This document shows positions 5,959 through 8,549 of a DNA stretch of 8,549 nucleotides, piece after piece. The DNA is from JANQLU01 sp964434955 (lineage in GTDB: Bacteria; Planctomycetota; Planctomycetia; Pirellulales; Pirellulaceae). The stretch lies in NCBI GenBank assembly GCA_964434955.1, contig CAYSXI010000211.1, forward strand, positions 1 to 8,549, read 5' to 3'. How positions within the stretch are numbered: position 1 is the first letter of the stretch; the number at the start of each line of letters is the position of its first letter. Position numbers and translations under genes: made by a program. The notes below the pieces were generated by a model. The model searched no databases. It saw only the letters and a list, made by a program, of their open reading frames with translations, and had not been told where the DNA came from.

Positions 5959-7029
5959 ATGTCGACCACGACTTTACTCAAGCCTTTGAAGTTCGGAAAA
6001 GTGGAAATTGGATTTCCCATTGTTCAGGCTGCGCTTTCGGGGTACAGCGATTGGCCAATGCGGGTCATCGCCAGAAGGCTTGGCGCTCCCTACACCATTT
6101 GCGAAGTCATGCTGGACCAGTTCCTGGTGCAAATGAAGGAAAGAAAACGTACCAGTCACTTTCTTCATATTAGCGACGAAGAGCATCCGGTCGGCGGGCA
6201 GTTGATGGGAGCGGAGCCGGAACAGTTTTCACAGGGTGCAGCCAAACTTGTGCAAGCGGGCTTCGATGTGATCGATATCAACTTCGGCTGTCCCGTCAAA
6301 AAGGTCCTGGGAAGATGCCGCGGAGGCTTTCATCTGGGGCAACCTGAAGTGGCATTGGAAATCGTTCGGCGGACTCGTGACATTGTGCCGCCGGAGATTC
6401 CGGTGACCGTCAAGATGCGACGCGGGATCGATGATACTCAACAAAGTCGCGACAACTTTTTCGAAATCCTGGATGGCGCTTTCAATTATGGAATCGCTGG
6501 AATCACCATCCATGGCCGAACCGTCACGCAACGCTATGTCGGCCCAAGTCGCTGGGAGTTCCTCCGCGAAGTAAAAGCGCATGTTGGCGACAAGATCATC
6601 CTGGGAAGCGGAGACTTGTTTACCGCCCAATCTTGCTTGGACATGATCGAGCAAACCGGGATCGATGGAGTCACGGTTGCACGTGGCGCCATCGGTAACC
6701 CCTGGATCTTTAGTCAGGTCAAAGCACTTTCAGAAGGGAAACCGTTGCCCGACCCGCCGACGCTCGGTGAACAAATGAAAATCATCGAAACGCACTACGA
6801 GTTGGCAACGGAACTGTACGGCGAAAATCGGGCTGGGTCATTGATGCGAAAATTCGGCATCAAGTACTCGATGCTTCATCCCCAGTCCAAGGAAGTCCGC
6901 GCTGACTTTGTCAAAGTCAAAACTCGCGAAGAATGGCAACAGGTTCTGAATCGCTGGTACGACAACGATTCCCCCGGCGTTCACCCTGACGGCAATTGGC
7001 ACAAAGCCCAGGGAAGCGAATGCGGCTAA
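5959..7029 (+). CDS. dus: tRNA-dihydrouridine synthase (Dus family, DusB-like)
   Basis: FMN- and NADPH-dependent enzyme that reduces uridines in the tRNA D-loop region to dihydrouridine. The protein of 356 residues has the TIM-barrel signatures in order: PIVQAALSGYSDWPMR (20-35), QLMG (81-84), DINFGCPVKKV (106-116) with the proposed catalytic Cys111, VKMRRG (151-156), ITIHGRT (182-188), GSGDLF (216-221) and VARGAIGNPWIF (240-251), the last two forming the FMN phosphate site. The helical tail from about 265 to 335 fits the C-terminal tRNA-binding domain. An oddity is GRCRGGFHL (118-126), where most Dus proteins carry a G-A-G-x-x-L-L/M loop. Which uridine is modified cannot be told. The ATG start has no good ribosome site (the nearest GGA is 14 bases upstream). 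It is divergent from the DUF2726 cluster and converges with queG. Confidence 0.95.
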   Translation: MSTTTLLKPLKFGKVEIGFPIVQAALSGYSDWPMRVIARRLGAPYTICEVMLDQFLVQMKERKRTSHFLHISDEEHPVGGQLMGAEPEQFSQGAAKLVQAGFDVIDINFGCPVKKVLGRCRGGFHLGQPEVALEIVRRTRDIVPPEIPVTVKMRRGIDDTQQSRDNFFEILDGAFNYGIAGITIHGRTVTQRYVGPSRWEFLREVKAHVGDKIILGSGDLFTAQSCLDMIEQTGIDGVTVARGAIGNPWIFSQVKALSEGKPLPDPPTLGEQMKIIETHYELATELYGENRAGSLMRKFGIKYSMLHPQSKEVRADFVKVKTREEWQQVLNRWYDNDSPGVHPDGNWHKAQGSECG

Positions 7030-7064
7030 AGCCTTAGACGGAACCGTCGCATCGGAATTTCTGC

Positions 7065-7106
7065 TTTCTGAAAGCCTAGTTTCTGAAAGCCTAGTTTTCT
7101 GAAAGC
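7065..7106. repeat. 15-bp tandem repeat covering the queG stop codon
   Basis: TTTCTGAAAGCCTAG occurs at 7065-7079 and again exactly at 7080-7094, followed by a partial third copy with one extra T, TTTTCTGAAAGC (7095-7106). On the minus strand the third copy encodes the last residues of QueG (ALSEN), and the TAG stop at 7093-7091 lies in the second copy. The 15-base period keeps frame, so another in-frame TAG sits at 7078-7076. Each unit contains CTTTC-T-GAAAG, an inverted repeat whose one-base loop is too small for a standard terminator hairpin. Replication slippage at the gene end is the simplest origin. Confidence 0.9.
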
Positions 7107-8212
7107 GCCATCTGGATTTCTCGCCGAACTTCCTCTTCGGTCTCGGCGCCCAACCTATCCGCAAGAAGCGCTCGAGACATTGGCGTGTTCAGCTTGCCGA
7201 GTGCCCATGCTGACGCCCCGCGAACCAATGCTTCTTCATCCCGAATCCCCTTGGCCAGTGCTTCAAACACACTGGGTTCACCGGAATTGCCAAGAACAAT
7301 CGCCGCGTTTCGCAAGAGTCCCCGACGCTTGGTTCGCCACAGCGGCGTCTTTCGAAATCGTTCGCGAAATGAGTCATCGTCCAAGTCAAATAGCTCGGCT
7401 GCACGGTTTGGGTTTTGCCAATCCAATGGCTCAAAGGAATCGAGTTCTGTGCTTTGTGCCTTTCGATTCCAGGGACAAACATCCTGACAAATGTCACAGC
7501 CAAACAACCAATCGCCAATTCCATTTCGCAATTCCACAGGAATCGGGTTGCGAAGTTCAATCGTCAGGTAACTGATGCACCTCCGCGCATCCATTTTTCC
7601 CGGTTCCACAAAGGCATCCGTCGGGCATGCCTCGAGGCAAGCCGTGCAGGTTCCACAGTGATTCTTGGAAAAAGGTTCATCGAATTCCAATTCGACATCC
7701 AACAGGATTGCCGCGATGAAAAACCAACTGCCAAACTCTCGATTGATTAGCATGGTGTTTTTTGCTTGCCAACCAAGACCAGCGAGCTGGGCAAATTCTC
7801 TTTCCAGCAACGGCGCCGTGTCGACAACACCCCGGGCTGTGATCTCAGAATGTTTTTCCTGGATGACCTTCAAAAGTTTTTTGAGCTGGGTGTGGATTAC
7901 ATCGTGATAGTCGACGGAGCCCCATGCATACTTGGCGACCAGCCCGGTTCCCGGCTGTTTTTTCTGCTTAACGCCCCGGTGGTAGCTCATGCCCAGCATC
8001 AGGACGCTTTTGCAGCCCTCAAGAACGAATTTTGGATGGGAATAGGCCTCACGTCGTTGATCCAGATAGTTCATTTCGCCGTGGAATCCCGAATCAAGCC
8101 AATCCAAAAAGCTCGAATATCCCTCGGGCGTGACTGCCGGACAGGCACCTGAAAGTTGAAAACCCAACTTTCGCGCTTCAAGTTTTAACGATTTTGTCAA
8201 TTGCTCTGACAT
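7091..8212 (-). CDS. queG: Epoxyqueuosine reductase QueG
   Basis: Cytoplasmic enzyme of the last step of queuosine synthesis: it reduces epoxyqueuosine to queuosine at position 34 of tRNAs with GUN anticodons, using a cobalamin and two [4Fe-4S] clusters. Two ferredoxin-like motifs are visible: C186-GT-C189-TA-C192-LEA-C196-P, and C239-DI-C242-QDV-C246-P, with Cys212 between them. VDTAPLLER (130-138) contains Asp131, which aligns with the proposed catalytic Asp of QueG. The C-terminal 295-370 has two HEAT-like helical repeats (RNAAIVLGN..., RGASAWALGKL), as in longer QueG proteins. The length of 373 residues is normal for that type. The ATG start at 8212 gives the conserved N-terminus; no clear ribosome site is seen. 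It is convergent with the dihydrouridine synthase and divergent from the small secreted protein. Other queuosine genes are not in the window. Confidence 0.96.
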   Translation of the reverse strand: MSEQLTKSLKLEARKLGFQLSGACPAVTPEGYSSFLDWLDSGFHGEMNYLDQRREAYSHPKFVLEGCKSVLMLGMSYHRGVKQKKQPGTGLVAKYAWGSVDYHDVIHTQLKKLLKVIQEKHSEITARGVVDTAPLLEREFAQLAGLGWQAKNTMLINREFGSWFFIAAILLDVELEFDEPFSKNHCGTCTACLEACPTDAFVEPGKMDARRCISYLTIELRNPIPVELRNGIGDWLFGCDICQDVCPWNRKAQSTELDSFEPLDWQNPNRAAELFDLDDDSFRERFRKTPLWRTKRRGLLRNAAIVLGNSGEPSVFEALAKGIRDEEALVRGASAWALGKLNTPMSRALLADRLGAETEEEVRREIQMALSEN

Positions 8213-8332
8213 TCAAGGGTCTCAAATCGTCAGCTGCGACGGGATTTTGGCTTCGTCTATTGAATTCGGCATTCGCCCAAATACTCTGGAATCAAATACT
8301 GACGACCGAATCACCTGCAGAACATTCTCCTT

Positions 8333-8337
8333 GGAGG
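8333..8337 (+). promoter_or_regulatory. Strong ribosome binding site of the small secreted protein
   Basis: GGAGG, six bases before the ATG at 8344, is the strongest Shine-Dalgarno match in the window. It stands out against the weak or absent sites of uppP, dus and queG and suggests high expression. Confidence 0.8.
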
Positions 8338-8343
8338 CCCACC

Positions 8344-8549
8344 ATGAAGCGAGTCCTGATGATTGCCGTTGCGGCCGTTGCCATGACCGTATTTGCTCAA
8401 ACCTCAGAAGCACAATGCAATGGATACGGATTTGGAATTGGACTCCAACAATCGGCCATTTTCAACGGTCGCTCGTTCGATCAACCACCGTTTTTCGCAC
8501 GATTCCCACCTGTCTACTATGCCGAAATCGTTCCCCGCAATTACGGCGT
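8344..8549 (+). CDS. Small secreted protein of unknown function, partial (3' end outside window)
   Basis: Not recognised as a named family. The 68 visible codons start with MKRVLMIAVAAVAMTVFAQ, a classic Sec signal peptide: two basic residues, then a hydrophobic Ala/Val-rich core. Cleavage is likely near SEA-QC (about residue 23), leaving a mature protein that begins around Gln-Cys-Asn. The mature part is rich in aromatic residues, Pro and Gly (GYGFGIGL, PPFFARFPPVYY). I associate this composition with short exported planctomycete proteins. A lipobox is not convincing, since the residue before Cys is Gln. The ATG is set by GGAGG at 8333-8337. It is divergent from queG, separated by 131 bases. 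The reading frame is open to the right edge, so total length is unknown. Confidence 0.8.
   Translation, partial: MKRVLMIAVAAVAMTVFAQTSEAQCNGYGFGIGLQQSAIFNGRSFDQPPFFARFPPVYYAEIVPRNYG

Noticed and set aside
7037..7048. GACGG-AA-CCGTC inverted repeat after dus as a terminator
   Set aside because: The loop is only two bases and no T tract follows directly, so it is not a convincing intrinsic terminator on either strand.
4998..8212. A defence island (DUF2726 nuclease-like protein, Nudix, ubiquitin-like protein as CBASS- or Bil-like parts)
   Set aside because: No E1, E2, JAB protease, cyclase or effector is present; the carrier looks like a MoaD-type single domain and the neighbours are housekeeping genes.
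8228..8241. CGTC...GACG inverted repeat in the queG/secreted-protein gap
   Set aside because: The stem is four base pairs; this is expected by chance and no regulator or RNA structure can be supported.
8260..8300. Promoter for the small secreted protein (TTGAAT with AATACT, plus CAAATACT repeated at 8278 and 8293)
   Set aside because: The spacing between hexamers is 14 bases for the first and too long for the second, so no promoter could be placed with confidence.

Overview
The window looks like a piece of chromosome from a planctomycete, probably of the Pirellulaceae type. This is inferred mainly from the protein at 2112-3416. It pairs an N-terminal 'LLLKNG...G' segment with a C-terminal CxxCH region and a 'DRKDPDRSQLL' stretch, a layout I associate with planctomycete-specific secreted proteins. 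A second hint is the tRNA-dihydrouridine synthase, whose variant loop (KKVLGRCRGG) I also associate with that group. Many genes lack a strong Shine-Dalgarno sequence. No mobile element, CRISPR array, rRNA or tRNA was seen, and coding density is high, with no gene-free stretch over 300 bases.

Layout from left to right. At 1-1028 (minus) is the N-terminal 342 codons of leuC (leucine biosynthesis), running off the left edge. Divergent from it are uppP (1159-2061, recycling of the undecaprenyl carrier lipid) and, 50 bases later, a secreted CxxCH protein (2112-3416). The latter overlaps tail to tail with a minus-strand cluster read from 5815 down to 3379. In transcription order that cluster is a membrane-anchored DUF2726 protein, a MoaD/ThiS-like sulfur carrier ending in Gly-Gly, a cytoplasmic Asp-box (BNR) beta-propeller, and a Nudix hydrolase that overlaps the propeller stop by one base. 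Divergent from the cluster is a tRNA-dihydrouridine synthase (5959-7029). It converges on queG (7091-8212, minus) across a 61-base gap that holds a 15-bp tandem repeat covering the queG stop codon. The right edge has the start of a small secreted protein (8344 onward) with a strong ribosome binding site.

How the genes fit together. leuC, uppP, dus and queG are ordinary housekeeping genes. dus and queG both modify tRNA, but they face each other and are not an operon. The least explained part is the four-gene minus-strand cluster, especially the orphan MoaD-like carrier beside the beta-propeller. No MoaE, E1-like adenylyltransferase, ThiG or cysteine-synthase partner is present in the window, so what accepts its sulfur, or whether it is a sulfur carrier at all, is open. 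I see no defence system or other clearly new multi-gene system here.
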